Part shown: positions 20,260-31,131 of the stretch, piece after piece
Position numbering within the stretch: the stretch's first letter is position 1
Layout: every line of letters starts with the position of its first letter
NCBI RefSeq assembly: GCF_001457655.1
Contig: NZ_LN831035.1
Span: 1,426,001-1,490,000, forward strand
DNA from: Haemophilus influenzae
GTDB lineage: Bacteria; Pseudomonadota; Gammaproteobacteria; Enterobacterales; Pasteurellaceae
DNA length: 64,000 nt
Direction of reading: 5' to 3'
The notes under the pieces: model-generated
Databases searched by the model: none
What the model was told of the DNA's origin: nothing
What the model saw: the letters and a program-made list of their open reading frames with translations, nothing else
Position numbers and translations under genes: made by a program

Positions 20260-23124
20260 TTACAATGCCTCAATCGCCTTATACTGCTCTTGGATTTTTT
20301 CTAATCCAGATTGGTATTCCGCTTGTTTTTCGCGTTCTTTCGCAATCACTGCTTCAGGTGCTTTAGCCACAAAAGCTTCGTTGCTGAGTTTGTTTTTGAT
20401 ACGTTTAACTTCGTTTTGATATTTTTCAATCTCTTTGGTTAAACGGGCAAGCTCTGCTTCTTTATTGATAAAGCCAGCCATTGGCACAAGCAATTCAGTA
20501 TTGCCAACGAGTTTCGCTACCGCAAGTGGTGCGGTTTCGTTTTCCGCTAACACTTGAACGTTGTCTAACTTCGCCATGGCTTTTAAAAGAGCGGTCTGTT
20601 TTTCAAGAATTTTTGCATTCTCTGCACTTAAATTACGGAATAACAGATCTAAGCCTTTGCTTGGTGCGATATTGCTTTCTGCACGAATATTACGCACCGC
20701 AACGATCACTTCTTTTAACCACTCAATTTCAGCTTCTGCTTCTGGATCAAAGCCATTCTCTTCCACTTGTGGGAAAGGTTGCAACATAATGCTGTCAGCC
20801 GTAATGCCGACAAAACCTTTCACTTTTTGCCAAATTTCTTCGGTAATAAATGGAATAAGCGGATGTGCTAAACGTAATAATTTTTCTAATACGTGAACCA
20901 AAGTTTGGCTTGCTGCACGAATTTGTGCTGCATTGCCATTTGCAAATACTGGTTTGGTAAGCTCTAAATACCAGTCACAGAATTGGTTCCAAGTAAATTC
21001 ATAAATCGCATTGGCACAAAGGTCAAAACGATATTGGCTTAATGAATTACGGAACGTTTCCACTGTGCGGTTAAATTCTGATTGAATCCAACGATCGGCT
21101 AATGAGAATTCGATCTCGCCTTCGCTGAAATCTAATTTGTCATTCGTTAATACGAAACGGCTTGCATTCCACAATTTGTTACAGAAGTTACGGTAACCTT
21201 CTAAACGTTTCATATCCCAGTTGATATCACGACCGTTTGAAGCCAACGCAGCTAATGTGAAACGCAATGCGTCTGTACCGTGAGCGGCAATACCGTCCGC
21301 AAATTCTTTGCGTGTTGCTTTAGCAATTTTCTCTGCTAATTGCGGCTGCATCATATTACCAGTACGTTTTTCAAGTAAATCTTCAAGGCTGATGCCGTCA
21401 ATCATATCGATTGGGTCAAGCACGTTACCTTTCGATTTCGACATTTTTTGACCTTGCTCATCACGAATCAAACCTGTTACATACACCGTTTTGAATGGTA
21501 CTTGTGGTTTGCCGTTTTCATCTTTCACAAAGTGCATCGTAAACATAATCATACGCGCAACCCAGAAAAAGATGATATCAAACCCTGTGATTAACACATC
21601 CGTTGGGTGGAACATTTTGAGCTCTTTAGTTTGCTCTGGCCAACCTAAAGTTGAGAACGTCCACAAGCCTGATGAGAACCAGGTGTCTAACACGTCTTCA
21701 TCTTGTTTGAGTTCAACCGCAGAATCTAAGTTATATTTTGACCGCACTTCTTCTTCGTTACGCGCGACATAAACATTACCTTCCGCGTCATACCACGCTG
21801 GAATACGGTGTCCCCACCAAAGTTGGCGAGAGATACACCAATCTTGAATATCACGCATCCAAGAGAAGTAAAGGTTTTCATATTGTTTTGGCACAAATTG
21901 GATTTCGCCATCTTCCACCGCTTTAATCGCTACATCAGCAAGCGGTTTCACGCTCACATACCATTGGTCGGTTAGCATTGGCTCGATTGGCACACCACCA
22001 CGGTCGCCATAAGGCACTTTCAAATCGTGTGGTTTAATTTCGTCTAATAAACCTAGCGATTCAAAATCTGCCACGATTTTTTTACGTGCAGCAAAACGCT
22101 CTAAGCCTCGGTAATCCGCAGGAATAGTCGCCTCATAACCCGCAAGTGGTTTGCCGTCAGTACCGATAATTTCCGCTTCATCACGAATATCTGCGTTTAA
22201 GGTTAATACATTGACCATCGGCAAGCCGTGACGTTTACCCACTTCGTAGTCATTGAAGTCATGAGCTGGGGTAATTTTCACTACACCAGTACCGAATTCA
22301 CGATCCACATATTCATCGGCAATAATCGGAATTTCGCGATTAGCCAATGGCAGAACCACGGTTTTACCGATTAAAGATTGATAACGTTCATCTTCAGGAT
22401 GCACCGCCACCGCTGTATCGCCCAACATAGTTTCTGGACGTGTAGTTGCCACCACTAAATAATCTTTACCATCTGCCGTTTTTGCACCATTTGCTAACGG
22501 ATAACGGAAATGCCAAAGAGAACCTTTGCTCTCTTTATTTTCCACTTCTAAATCAGAAATCGCGGTGTGAAGTTTTGGATCCCAGTTTACTAAGCGTTTA
22601 CCACGATAAATCAAGCCTTCTTCGTGCAAACGAACAAACACTTCTTTTACCGCGTTAGATAAACCGTCATCCATAGTGAAACGTTCACGTTCCCAGTCGA
22701 TAGAGTTACCTAAACGACGCATTTGTTGGCTAATTGTGCCACCTGAATAGGCTTTCCAATCCCAAATTTTGTTGATGAACGCTTCACGACCATAATCATG
22801 GCGTGTTTTGCCTTCTTCAGCGGAGATTTTACGCTCTACCACCATTTGGGTTGCGATACCCGCATGGTCTGTCCCTGCTTGCCATAAGGTGTTATGTCCT
22901 TCCATACGGTTAAAACGGATTAAGGTATCCATTAAGGTTTGTTGGAAAGCATGTCCCATGTGTAGAGAACCTGTTACATTCGGTGGAGGAATCGCAATGC
23001 AATAGCTCGGCGCATTTTCATTTCCAGACGGTTTAAAATAACCGCTCTCTTCCCAATGTTGATAAAGGGCTTGTTCTACCGCAGACGGATTAAAACGATC
23101 TGCCATTTGGAGGTTTTTTGTCAT
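20260..23124 (-). CDS. valS: Valyl-tRNA synthetase
   Basis: Class I aminoacyl-tRNA synthetase charging tRNA-Val; 954 residues, as expected. HIGH-type motif in [17 protein letters not shown]-type motif in QKMSKSKGN, an editing domain with [13 protein letters not shown], and a C-terminal coiled-coil (about residues 885-954). Start [12 protein letters not shown] agrees with the family. It precedes, on the same strand, the restriction-modification pair. Confidence 0.97.
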   Translation of the reverse strand: MTKNLQMADRFNPSAVEQALYQHWEESGYFKPSGNENAPSYCIAIPPPNVTGSLHMGHAFQQTLMDTLIRFNRMEGHNTLWQAGTDHAGIATQMVVERKISAEEGKTRHDYGREAFINKIWDWKAYSGGTISQQMRRLGNSIDWERERFTMDDGLSNAVKEVFVRLHEEGLIYRGKRLVNWDPKLHTAISDLEVENKESKGSLWHFRYPLANGAKTADGKDYLVVATTRPETMLGDTAVAVHPEDERYQSLIGKTVVLPLANREIPIIADEYVDREFGTGVVKITPAHDFNDYEVGKRHGLPMVNVLTLNADIRDEAEIIGTDGKPLAGYEATIPADYRGLERFAARKKIVADFESLGLLDEIKPHDLKVPYGDRGGVPIEPMLTDQWYVSVKPLADVAIKAVEDGEIQFVPKQYENLYFSWMRDIQDWCISRQLWWGHRIPAWYDAEGNVYVARNEEEVRSKYNLDSAVELKQDEDVLDTWFSSGLWTFSTLGWPEQTKELKMFHPTDVLITGFDIIFFWVARMIMFTMHFVKDENGKPQVPFKTVYVTGLIRDEQGQKMSKSKGNVLDPIDMIDGISLEDLLEKRTGNMMQPQLAEKIAKATRKEFADGIAAHGTDALRFTLAALASNGRDINWDMKRLEGYRNFCNKLWNASRFVLTNDKLDFSEGEIEFSLADRWIQSEFNRTVETFRNSLSQYRFDLCANAIYEFTWNQFCDWYLELTKPVFANGNAAQIRAASQTLVHVLEKLLRLAHPLIPFITEEIWQKVKGFVGITADSIMLQPFPQVEENGFDPEAEAEIEWLKEVIVAVRNIRAESNIAPSKGLDLLFRNLSAENAKILEKQTALLKAMAKLDNVQVLAENETAPLAVAKLVGNTELLVPMAGFINKEAELARLTKEIEKYQNEVKRIKNKLSNEAFVAKAPEAVIAKEREKQAEYQSGLEKIQEQYKAIEAL

Positions 23125-23154
23125 TGTTTACTCTTTTACTTATTTTACTAATTT

Positions 23155-23898
23155 CTAAATATCAAATAACTCTGTTGGATCAATTTTGAATTGCAACATA
23201 TTTGCGGTTTCTCTAGCATTATCTCCCCCTTTTCTTTGAATAGTTACTCGACCAAAGTTAATAGAGCCTCTTGGGGAAAGAGAAATATCACCTGAACCAT
23301 AGTGTTGTAAAACCTCATTAATATTTCTCAATATCCATCTTGCATTATTACTTACTTTTTGTGCTACAAGTACCCATTCAGCGGCAAAATCGCCTCTTCC
23401 TCTTAATATATCGGTTAGCACAAGAACTCTGTTCTTTTCTAGCCAATCAAGAACGATATTTTGCTCTTCTTGAGAAAATTCTGTCATAAACATTCTTCGC
23501 TTATCTTTTGTATTTGAATGATATGGAGGAAGTTCACCCGTAAAATGTTTTAATATTCTTAATAGATTATCATCAAATTTCCACATTTCCTGATAATGAG
23601 CAAGCCAGCGTTTATCTATCTGATTAAAACCACGTTTATTACTAACGAGCTTAACTTGAATATTATGAATATCTAACGCGTCTTTATAAAAAACTAAAAC
23701 TTGAACATTTATATCTGATTTATATCCACTTAATACAACAGCTTTAACAGATTTGATTTCATCTAAGTTATGTCCCATTGTAACTAACCAATCTTGGGCT
23801 TCTGAATTCTCTTTCCAATTTTCAAATCTATCTGCAATATCTTTTTCGTTTTTAAAACCATCTTTAGCTGTTTTAGATCCTAATTCTACCAGATTCAT
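23155..23898 (-). CDS. hinP1IR: Type II restriction endonuclease, HinP1I family (GCGC)
   Basis: 247 residues that I recognise as a near-identical relative of R.HinP1I, which cuts G^CGC. The catalytic SD-X18-QxK pattern of that enzyme is present at exactly the expected positions: S61, D62, Q81, K83. The ATG comes one base after the methyltransferase stop, so expression is coupled, with the methylase first. No toxin-like signal or membrane segment. The activity and specificity follow from the family; they have not been tested for this allele. Confidence 0.9.
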   Translation of the reverse strand: MNLVELGSKTAKDGFKNEKDIADRFENWKENSEAQDWLVTMGHNLDEIKSVKAVVLSGYKSDINVQVLVFYKDALDIHNIQVKLVSNKRGFNQIDKRWLAHYQEMWKFDDNLLRILKHFTGELPPYHSNTKDKRRMFMTEFSQEEQNIVLDWLEKNRVLVLTDILRGRGDFAAEWVLVAQKVSNNARWILRNINEVLQHYGSGDISLSPRGSINFGRVTIQRKGGDNARETANMLQFKIDPTELFDI

Positions 23899-23899
23899 T

Positions 23900-24868
23900 T
23901 TATTTACCTTTATTTATAGAGATTAGTAATTTTTCTGCGATTTTCTGTATTACATTAACCGTCATCGCATTTCCAGCTTGGGATAAAATCTTACTATCGG
24001 GTAATTTATAATCAATGGCTTTTTGAGCAATCTCTTTCGGAAATCCTTGTAATAATAAAGCCTCGTAACCACTTAACTTATATAATTGATTATCCTTGAC
24101 ATATAAAATCCCGTGCCTACCTGTTCTAAGCGTTGGTATTTTATTTTCATAGATCCGTAAATCTGACTGTCTCCAATCTATTACCTGATAATTTTTCTCA
24201 TATATTTGATCTAAACTTATTCTATCCTTATTGTATTTATTATTAATATAATTTTCAAAAGTTTTATTTATCAAAAATTTATATTTACCATCCCCAATTA
24301 AATAATTTGACAACTCATTTTCATTATTGCTTTTAGGCTCAGGAAAGACATAATCAGAATGATGTATATCTTTTCTTATTCCAACAAAATAGATCCTTTC
24401 TCTCATTTGTGGCGTACCATAAAATTGACTATCTAATACTTTATAATACACATCATAGTTACAACTTTCTAATATTTCTAAGATTGATTTTAAAGTTTCA
24501 CCTTGGTTATGATTTACTAATCCCTTAACATTTTCTAAAATAAAAAATGGTACTTTTTTCACTTTCAAAATATTGCTTAAATAATATATTATTTGCCCTC
24601 TATTATCTAGAAAACCATCTCTTTTCCCAATGATAGAAAATGTTTGGCAAGGAAATCCTGCAATCATTAAATCAAAATCAGGTAAAGATTTTGGAGCAAG
24701 TTGAGTTAAATCACCTAAATTACGACTATCATTAAAAAATATTTCATATGTTTTTGCAGGATTAAGATCGACTTCGCTATGAGCAATACATTCCATTCCG
24801 TTAAACTCTAAGCCTAATCGCCCCCCACCAATACCTGCACAAAAATCAATAAACCTTAGTTTTTCCAT
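23900..24868 (-). CDS. hinP1IM: DNA (cytosine-5) methyltransferase, cognate to HinP1I-type enzyme
   Basis: 322 residues with the ordered C5-methyltransferase motifs: I DFCAGIGGGRLGLE, IV AGFPCQTFSIIG with catalytic Cys, VI ILENVKGL, VIII QMRERIYFVGIR, and X SQAGNAMTVNV. The variable target-recognition region lies between VIII and IX. It should protect GCGC sites from the adjacent nuclease. The pair is AT-richer than its neighbours and I see no uptake signal in it, consistent with transfer. Immediately upstream lie remnants of another module. Confidence 0.92.
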   Translation of the reverse strand: MEKLRFIDFCAGIGGGRLGLEFNGMECIAHSEVDLNPAKTYEIFFNDSRNLGDLTQLAPKSLPDFDLMIAGFPCQTFSIIGKRDGFLDNRGQIIYYLSNILKVKKVPFFILENVKGLVNHNQGETLKSILEILESCNYDVYYKVLDSQFYGTPQMRERIYFVGIRKDIHHSDYVFPEPKSNNENELSNYLIGDGKYKFLINKTFENYINNKYNKDRISLDQIYEKNYQVIDWRQSDLRIYENKIPTLRTGRHGILYVKDNQLYKLSGYEALLLQGFPKEIAQKAIDYKLPDSKILSQAGNAMTVNVIQKIAEKLLISINKGK

Positions 24869-24879
24869 TAAAAATCTCC

Positions 24880-25015
24880 TGAACTAAAAAATAGTTTTAT
24901 TTTGCATACCTATAATTTTTCTGAATTACCAAGGCTGATGTTCAATAATAATCTCATCTTACTTTTGAAAAGTTACTACCTTATCTTTTATTTTTCTTTC
25001 AAAGAACTATTTAAT
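24880..25015 (-). pseudogene. Decayed second copy of the 25.6-25.8 kb small-ORF/kinase junction
   Basis: Reading the minus strand, KEK-stop-KDKVVTFQK, IIEH, then SEKII, then MQNKTIF-stop can be matched to the neighbouring intact segment (MKEKMNHEVVTFQK, IVEH, SEKIV, MQNKAIFYCG). Frameshifts and stops are frequent. It ends just upstream of the methyltransferase ATG, so the restriction system sits where the rest of this second copy would have been. Confidence 0.75.
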
Positions 25016-25074
25016 AAAATTTTATTCGTGTAGTTTGCATAAAATGAAATCTCTTTACTCACTAATTTTAAACC

Positions 25075-25647
25075 CTAACAATAAAATCTCATCAATAACA
25101 ATTTATACCACTCAACTAATTCCTCAGCAATTTGCGTAATTCTCTTATCATAAAAATGAAAAATAACTCCAGGCATTTCACCCGAGTTATCATAAATTAA
25201 CGCTTCATCACAAGATAAAAGGGCTGTTATTAAATTCTCTCGACTGATATTAAAACGTTGTCGAATGGTTTGCTCATCAATAAAATGACCACCTGTTTTA
25301 ACCCTTGCTTTTACACGATCTAAATTAATAGAAACTTTATTAAAGCCAATATAATTTAAATGCACATAAAAGCCACTTTATTTCGCCGTTTTCATTCTTT
25401 GAATAATTTAATTACCTGAAAGTGTCGATTTCATGGAAAAATCAATATGTTGCTTAATAGCAAAACGAAATAGCCCTATCGCTTTTCTGCCTGCATCAAT
25501 ATCAGCAAGTCTTGGATTTTGAGGATTAATCTGCATTGCAATATGATCAGAATCAATCACAATTTGCACAGCATCTTGGTTAAAAGAACGTAAAGTACTT
25601 TTTCCCGAACCATTTGTTCCACAATAAAAAATCGCTTTATTTTGCAT
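25075..25647 (-). pseudogene. P-loop kinase (zeta-toxin-like) gene with two in-frame stops
   Basis: The N-terminal part MQNKAIFYCGTNGSGKST holds a Walker A motif near the start, as in zeta-toxin/uridine-kinase-like proteins, and continues to TLSGN. Two TAA codons then interrupt the same frame (25408-25410 and, 13 codons on, at about 25366-25368), after which HLNYIGFNKVSINLDRVKAR, KTGGHFIDEQTIRQRF continue to a stop at 25075. The frame is otherwise intact (191 codons), so two point mutations inactivated it. Start MQNK (25647) overlaps the stop of the small gene upstream. Zeta-toxin assignment is by fold only. Confidence 0.75.
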
Positions 25648-25807
25648 AACCCACAATTTTTTCCGAACCATCAGGATAATGCTCGACTATCTTGCCATCA
25701 GTTTTTTGAAAGGTAACCACCTCGTGATTCATTTTTTCTTTCATCCAAACTGAAAATAACGCTTTAAGTTGTTTCTGTTGTTGAATAATTTTCTCACGTT
25801 CAGTCAT
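25637..25807 (-). CDS. Small protein overlapping the kinase-like pseudogene (antitoxin-like position)
   Basis: 56 residues, MTEREKIIQQQKQLKAL..., ending EKIVGYAK. It overlaps the following kinase-like start by 11 bases (ATGCAAAATAA), a typical arrangement of a small antitoxin or chaperone gene in front of its partner. AGAGGATAAT precedes the ATG. An N-terminal helix is followed by a small beta-rich part. A decayed copy of its 3' half lies at 24.9-25.0 kb. No known family recognised, so the antitoxin idea is inference. Confidence 0.6.
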   Translation of the reverse strand: MTEREKIIQQQKQLKALFSVWMKEKMNHEVVTFQKTDGKIVEHYPDGSEKIVGYAK

Positions 25808-25891
25808 CAATTATCCTCTTTAATTAATTCAAAACCTACTGCTCAATACTCAAAATTGAAAGCGTTGATAAAAGGTAATGTCATTCATTTA

Positions 25892-26326
25892 TTAACCCAC
25901 GTTTTCAGTAGAAAGATTCCAACCTTGCAGACGTAATTGTTTATAACGTTCTCGGGCTTGTGTTTTTAACGCATCATCTTTCGGTACAAAATCAATAAGT
26001 TGGGTAAAACTGTGGCTAAAATCTGGAATTTCTTGTTGCAAATTAATTAACATATCACGACGTTGTAAATTTCGTTTTCCAAGCCACGAAATCTCAATCG
26101 GTGTGGGATATTGTGTTGCCTCACCTGATAAATTATGCGGAACAAATTCATTGGGATCTCGTTGCCACAAAAGTTCATCAATTTCTAATGCTTGGCTCTC
26201 ACTTTCGCAACTAATTAGTACTTTTTTCCCTGAACGCCATATTGAAGCAGCAAGATTACAGGCTATTTCTTCGACAGTTAAAGTACAATTTTCCGTAAGA
26301 ATATAAAATTGTGCAGTTTTTGCCAT
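25892..26326 (-). CDS. holC: DNA polymerase III chi subunit
   Basis: Links the clamp loader to single-strand binding protein. 144 residues; AQFYILTE at the start, SGKKVLISCESESQA, LWQRDPNEFVPHNLSGE and PIEISW are characteristic HolC positions. Located between the kinase-like remnant and a decayed usg-ybaK duplicate, whereas in many Pasteurellaceae it lies close to valS; the DNA in between looks like an insertion slot. Confidence 0.92.
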   Translation of the reverse strand: MAKTAQFYILTENCTLTVEEIACNLAASIWRSGKKVLISCESESQALEIDELLWQRDPNEFVPHNLSGEATQYPTPIEISWLGKRNLQRRDMLINLQQEIPDFSHSFTQLIDFVPKDDALKTQARERYKQLRLQGWNLSTENVG

Positions 26327-26419
26327 TTTAGCCCCGTTATTTTCTCAATCTTGCCCCATATAAAACTGAGAATTTTAACGAAAAAACCTTAGAAGATAAA
26401 TAATTAAATAGATATTATT

Positions 26420-26976
26420 AAAAATAATTCATTGTAATTGATTAGATAAACAGGGTGTTTGATGCGGATAGACATCAAATGCAAAGCGAGTATCTTCTTC
26501 GTCTAATGGAATACTGTTTAATAAATGGGCTGTTTGTCCAGCAAGTTTAGTTACGGTTTCCACACCTGTATAAGACGCTGGCAATAAAGAGGTAACAAAC
26601 ATTTGATTAAGATTAGTCCCTTGTAAAATAGGGGCAAGGGTTAAAGCAAGTTGGCTTATTTATGGATAAGGCAAACTAACAATGTTACGTTGTCTTAGTT
26701 CTAAAAGCTGTGATTCATTTACCGTTGGGACAACAACTGGCATATCCGAAAGCGCACTACAAACGCCTAACACATAAATGACAATTCTACTGATATCACA
26801 AATAAGGTTACTTTATTTTCTCTATGCTATAAAATAACCTGCATTATTTTGTTTTAACCAAAACCAAGAACGAAATAATTACACCAGCAATTATTGATTT
26901 ACTGAAAAAACAAAAGATTGCTTTTACTTGTATACTTATAATCACGATCCGAATAATCAACATTAAAATTGAGGAG
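26420..26976. pseudogene. Decayed duplicate of the usg-ybaK junction
   Basis: The whole gap 26327-26981 lacks an intact gene. Bases about 26420-26793 match about 62497-62866 (inside usg, read in the same orientation), for example GCGCACTACAAACGCCTAAC at both sites; about 26798-26976 match about 63103-63280 (start of usg, its upstream region and the start of ybaK), for example CGAATAATCAACATT. Roughly 236 bases between the blocks are missing from the copy. Frames are broken in both gene parts. The end of the copy supplies GAGGAG, the ribosome site of the glycosyltransferase that follows. Confidence 0.88.
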
Positions 26977-26981
26977 TAATA

Positions 26982-27874
<893 letters not shown>

Positions 27875-27887
<13 letters not shown>

Positions 27888-27905
27888 TTTTGACCGCATT
27901 TTTTC
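27875..27905 (+). terminator. Uptake-signal hairpin after the GT8 gene
   Basis: AAAGTGCGGT and ACCGCATTTT form a stem with one mismatch and a T-rich tail; the stop codon of the gene lies inside the stem. Confidence 0.7.
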
Positions 27906-27966
27906 TTTTGGAAGGAAAATTACATTGAGTTTATTTTATATTTAATCCATATCTTACCTAGCATTT

Positions 27967-27982
27967 TGTGATCTACATCATA
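27967..27982 (+). promoter_or_regulatory. Candidate CRP site upstream of fumC
   Basis: TGTGATCTACATCATA fits TGTGA-N6-TCACA with one substitution in the second half-site, about 95 bases before the ATG. Confidence 0.5.
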
Positions 27983-28077
27983 AAACCAACATAAAATTAT
28001 CGCTTGAACAAAACAAAATCGCTACTATATACCCTAAATTTTGTTATTCCACCTTTTCAAAACTAACGGAGTATTTT

Positions 28078-29472
28078 ATGGCATTTCGTATTGAAAAAGA
28101 CACAATGGGTGAAGTTCAAGTTCCAGCAGATAAATACTGGGCTGCACAAACTGAACGTTCACGCAATAACTTTAAAATTGGCCCAGCCGCATCAATGCCA
28201 CATGAAATTATCGAAGCTTTTGGCTATTTGAAAAAAGCAGCCGCATTTGCTAATCATGATTTAGGTGTATTACCTCTTGAAAAACGTGATTTAATTGCTC
28301 TGGCTTGTGACGAAATTTTAGCAAATAAATTAGATGATCAATTCCCACTTGTTATTTGGCAAACTGGTTCTGGTACACAATCTAATATGAATGTGAACGA
28401 AGTAGTTGCCAATCGTGCACATGTGATAAACGGTGGAAAATTAGGTGAAAAATCTATTATTCACCCAAATGACGATGTGAACAAATCACAATCTTCAAAT
28501 GATACTTTCCCAACGGCAATGCACATTGCGGCATATAAAAAAGTAGTTGAGCACACCATTCCTTGTGTTGAACGTTTACAAAAAACTTTTGCGGCAAAAT
28601 CTGAAGCCTTCAAAAACGTGGTAAAAATTGGCCGCACTCACTTAATGGATGCAACGCCACTCACATTAGGTCAAGAATTTTCGGCTTATGCAGCTCAATT
28701 AGATTTCGGCTTAAAAGCATTAAAAAATACGCTGCCACATTTAAGCCAATTAGCATTGGGTGGAACTGCGGTTGGCACAGGTTTGAATACGCCGAAAGGC
28801 TATGATGTTAAAGTGGCAGATTACATTGCAAAATTCACCACACTTCCGTTTGTCACTGCAGATAATAAATTTGAAGCATTAGCCGCTCATGATGCGATTG
28901 TTGAAACTCACGGTGCATTACGTCAATTAGCAATGAGTTTATTTAAAATTGCGAACGATATTCGTCTATTAGCATCAGGCCCTCGTTCGGGAATTGGCGA
29001 AATTTTAATTCCTGAAAATGAACCAGGTTCTTCAATTATGCCAGGTAAAGTAAACCCAACTCAATGCGAAGCGATGACAATGGTCTGTGCACAAGTATTT
29101 GGTAATGACACTACAATCGCATTTGTGGGTTCACAAGGTCACTTCCAATTAAATGTGTTCAACCCTGTGATGATTGCAAACTTCTTACAATCTGCTCAAT
29201 TATTGGGCGATGCTTGCGTATCTTTCGATGAACACTGTGCAGTGGGTATTGAGCCAAACTATCCACGCATTAAACAACAACTTGAAAATTCATTGATGCT
29301 GGTGACCGCACTTAATACGAATATCGGTTATGAAAATGCAGCTAAAATTGCAAAAACCGCACACAAAAATGGCACCACATTACGTGAAGAAGCGATTAAT
29401 TTAGGTTTAGTGTCTGCCGAAGATTTTGATAAATGGGTTCGCCCAGAAGATATGGTGGGTAGCTTAAAATAA
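28078..29472 (+). CDS. fumC: Fumarate hydratase class II
   Basis: Interconverts fumarate and malate; iron-independent class II enzyme. 464 residues with signature [11 protein letters not shown], plus [10 protein letters not shown] and [17 protein letters not shown] around active-site residues. Single-gene unit with its own terminator. Confidence 0.97.
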   Translation: MAFRIEKDTMGEVQVPADKYWAAQTERSRNNFKIGPAASMPHEIIEAFGYLKKAAAFANHDLGVLPLEKRDLIALACDEILANKLDDQFPLVIWQTGSGTQSNMNVNEVVANRAHVINGGKLGEKSIIHPNDDVNKSQSSNDTFPTAMHIAAYKKVVEHTIPCVERLQKTFAAKSEAFKNVVKIGRTHLMDATPLTLGQEFSAYAAQLDFGLKALKNTLPHLSQLALGGTAVGTGLNTPKGYDVKVADYIAKFTTLPFVTADNKFEALAAHDAIVETHGALRQLAMSLFKIANDIRLLASGPRSGIGEILIPENEPGSSIMPGKVNPTQCEAMTMVCAQVFGNDTTIAFVGSQGHFQLNVFNPVMIANFLQSAQLLGDACVSFDEHCAVGIEPNYPRIKQQLENSLMLVTALNTNIGYENAAKIAKTAHKNGTTLREEAINLGLVSAEDFDKWVRPEDMVGSLK

Positions 29473-29502
29473 TTCATCGCACAAATTAACATTACAACGA
29501 TC

Positions 29503-29530
29503 AAAGGCGAGTAAAATTACTCGCCTTTTT
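29503..29530 (+). terminator. Terminator after fumC
   Basis: AAAGGCGAGTAA / TTACTCGCCTTT, 12-bp stem with 2-base spacer, then T-run. Confidence 0.9.
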
Positions 29531-29599
29531 ACTGATTTCTAATTTGCTTTTTGATGCGGTTTGTTATAATCAACAAAATTTTATTCACGGCTATTTATT

Positions 29600-30208
29600 A
29601 TGAAAATGAAATCCCTTTTTGTGGCAATGATAACGTTTTTTTCTGCCGCACCTTTTGCTCATTGGCAACCCATCGGAAATGCCGAATACACTTGGGGGCC
29701 GTTCCATGTTTATACCATTGGTTTGTTTTCTGAAACTGGCACTTATCAAGAAAATGAACGTCCATTAATGCTCTCTTTCAAATATGAAAAACCCATTGAA
29801 GGAAAAAATTTTGCGATTACGCTCATTAAAGAAATCGAAACCTTAAAACTTAATGATGGCGATACTCAAAGCTGGCTTAAAGAAATGCAAGCGACCTTTC
29901 CTGATTTCTCACCAAACGATATTTTGAACTATATTGCCTTACCCGATAGAGGCTACTTCGTCTTAAATGATACAGTTTTAGAACACGATTTTGATGCTAA
30001 ATTTAATCAAGCATTTATCGGCATTTGGCTTGCACCGAATAGTACTTTTGTAAAACTTCAGCCACAATTATTAGGCAAAACGAAAAGCAATCATGAAGCG
30101 ACAGAGTTTTATCTCAAACCTGAAATTGAATCCTTTGATGAACAAGATTCTACACCTGAATTACCGCCAAATTATTTATTAGATAGTCAGAAAAAATCTC
30201 AAGGATAA
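29600..30208 (+). CDS. Exported chalcone-isomerase-like protein
   Basis: 202 residues with a signal peptide (KMKSLFVAMITFFSAAPFA). After it, YTWGPFHVYTIGLF, MLSFKYEKPI and FNQAFIGIWLAPNS...LLG match the conserved blocks of the bacterial chalcone-isomerase-like family (PF16036), whose function is not established. The tail (about residues 175-202) is low complexity and acidic. Start at ATG 29600 gives the signal peptide directly; a start further upstream at 29551 is in another frame. Convergent with yciV. Confidence 0.75.
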   Translation: MKMKSLFVAMITFFSAAPFAHWQPIGNAEYTWGPFHVYTIGLFSETGTYQENERPLMLSFKYEKPIEGKNFAITLIKEIETLKLNDGDTQSWLKEMQATFPDFSPNDILNYIALPDRGYFVLNDTVLEHDFDAKFNQAFIGIWLAPNSTFVKLQPQLLGKTKSNHEATEFYLKPEIESFDEQDSTPELPPNYLLDSQKKSQG

Positions 30209-30235
30209 ATTCAGTTTTTTATATTTTGTGCCATA

Positions 30236-30284
30236 AAAAATACCTGTTTCCCAATAAATTATTATCAAGGAAACCGGTATTTAT
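30236..30284. terminator. Bidirectional terminator between convergent genes
   Basis: AAATACCTGTTTCC pairs with GGAAACCGGTATTT (one mismatch) around a 20-base loop, with A/T runs both sides. Confidence 0.7.
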
Positions 30285-30306
30285 TATTTGAACATTCTCT
30301 ATCTGA

Positions 30307-31131
30307 CTAAAATTTTTCCCAAACTGGGATAACGCTATCAACTAAATCTAAATTTTTTCCTAACTCAATCCAGCCACAAGGGAAATGAAAATCGGAGCCA
30401 ACGGATCCCAGCAGATTAAATTCTTTTGCCCAACGAGCAAGCATTTGACGCTGATCTTTTGTTTGACCACAATCCGCCATTTCCATTCCATCACCGCCCC
30501 AAGCCTTAAAATCGACTATCAGCTTACGCACCCATTTCCCCGTCATGTTATAACGTAATGGATGCGCAATAACGGCTACACCGCCTGCGGCATGGATTGT
30601 CTCAATCGCTGTGGGAATATCAGCCCATTCAGCTTTAACAAATGCCGATTTTCCTTGCCCTAAATAGCGTTTAAAAGCCTGACCATCATTAGATACCTTA
30701 CCAATCTGCACCAAATAACGTGCGTAATGAGCACGCGTAACTTCACCATCAGCTAAGGCTTTTGCCCCGTCATAAGCATTAGGAATCCCTGCTTTTTCTA
30801 ATTTATCGCCAATTTCCACCGCTCTTTTTTCCCGTAATGCTTTTTGACTTTGCAAAAGTGCGGTCATTTTTGGATGAGTTTTATCGAAGTTTAATCCTAC
30901 AATATGGATCCCTCGCCCTTCCCAATTTGTCGAAATTTCTACTCCAGTAATCAATTCAATGCCTACTTCTTTCGCTGCAATCTCAGCTTCATCAATGCCC
31001 GCAATCGTATCGTGATCGCATAATGCCAACACGTTCACGCCTTGCGCATAAGCACGATGCACTAATTCGGTTGGACTCAACACTCCATCTGATGCGGTGC
31101 TGTGGCAATGTAAATCGTATTTTTTTGCCAT
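30307..31131 (-). CDS. yciV: PHP-domain 5'-nuclease / nucleoside bisphosphate phosphatase (YciV/Rnm)
   Basis: 274 residues of the PHP phosphoesterase fold: metal ligands DLHCHS, DHDT, E in ITGVEIS, H in VIAHPL, and GSDFHFP near the end. Family members trim RNA 5' ends (RNase AM) and hydrolyse nucleoside 3',5'-bisphosphates. Its ATG overlaps the pyrD stop, so the two are cotranscribed. Confidence 0.9.
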   Translation of the reverse strand: MAKKYDLHCHSTASDGVLSPTELVHRAYAQGVNVLALCDHDTIAGIDEAEIAAKEVGIELITGVEISTNWEGRGIHIVGLNFDKTHPKMTALLQSQKALREKRAVEIGDKLEKAGIPNAYDGAKALADGEVTRAHYARYLVQIGKVSNDGQAFKRYLGQGKSAFVKAEWADIPTAIETIHAAGGVAVIAHPLRYNMTGKWVRKLIVDFKAWGGDGMEMADCGQTKDQRQMLARWAKEFNLLGSVGSDFHFPCGWIELGKNLDLVDSVIPVWEKF

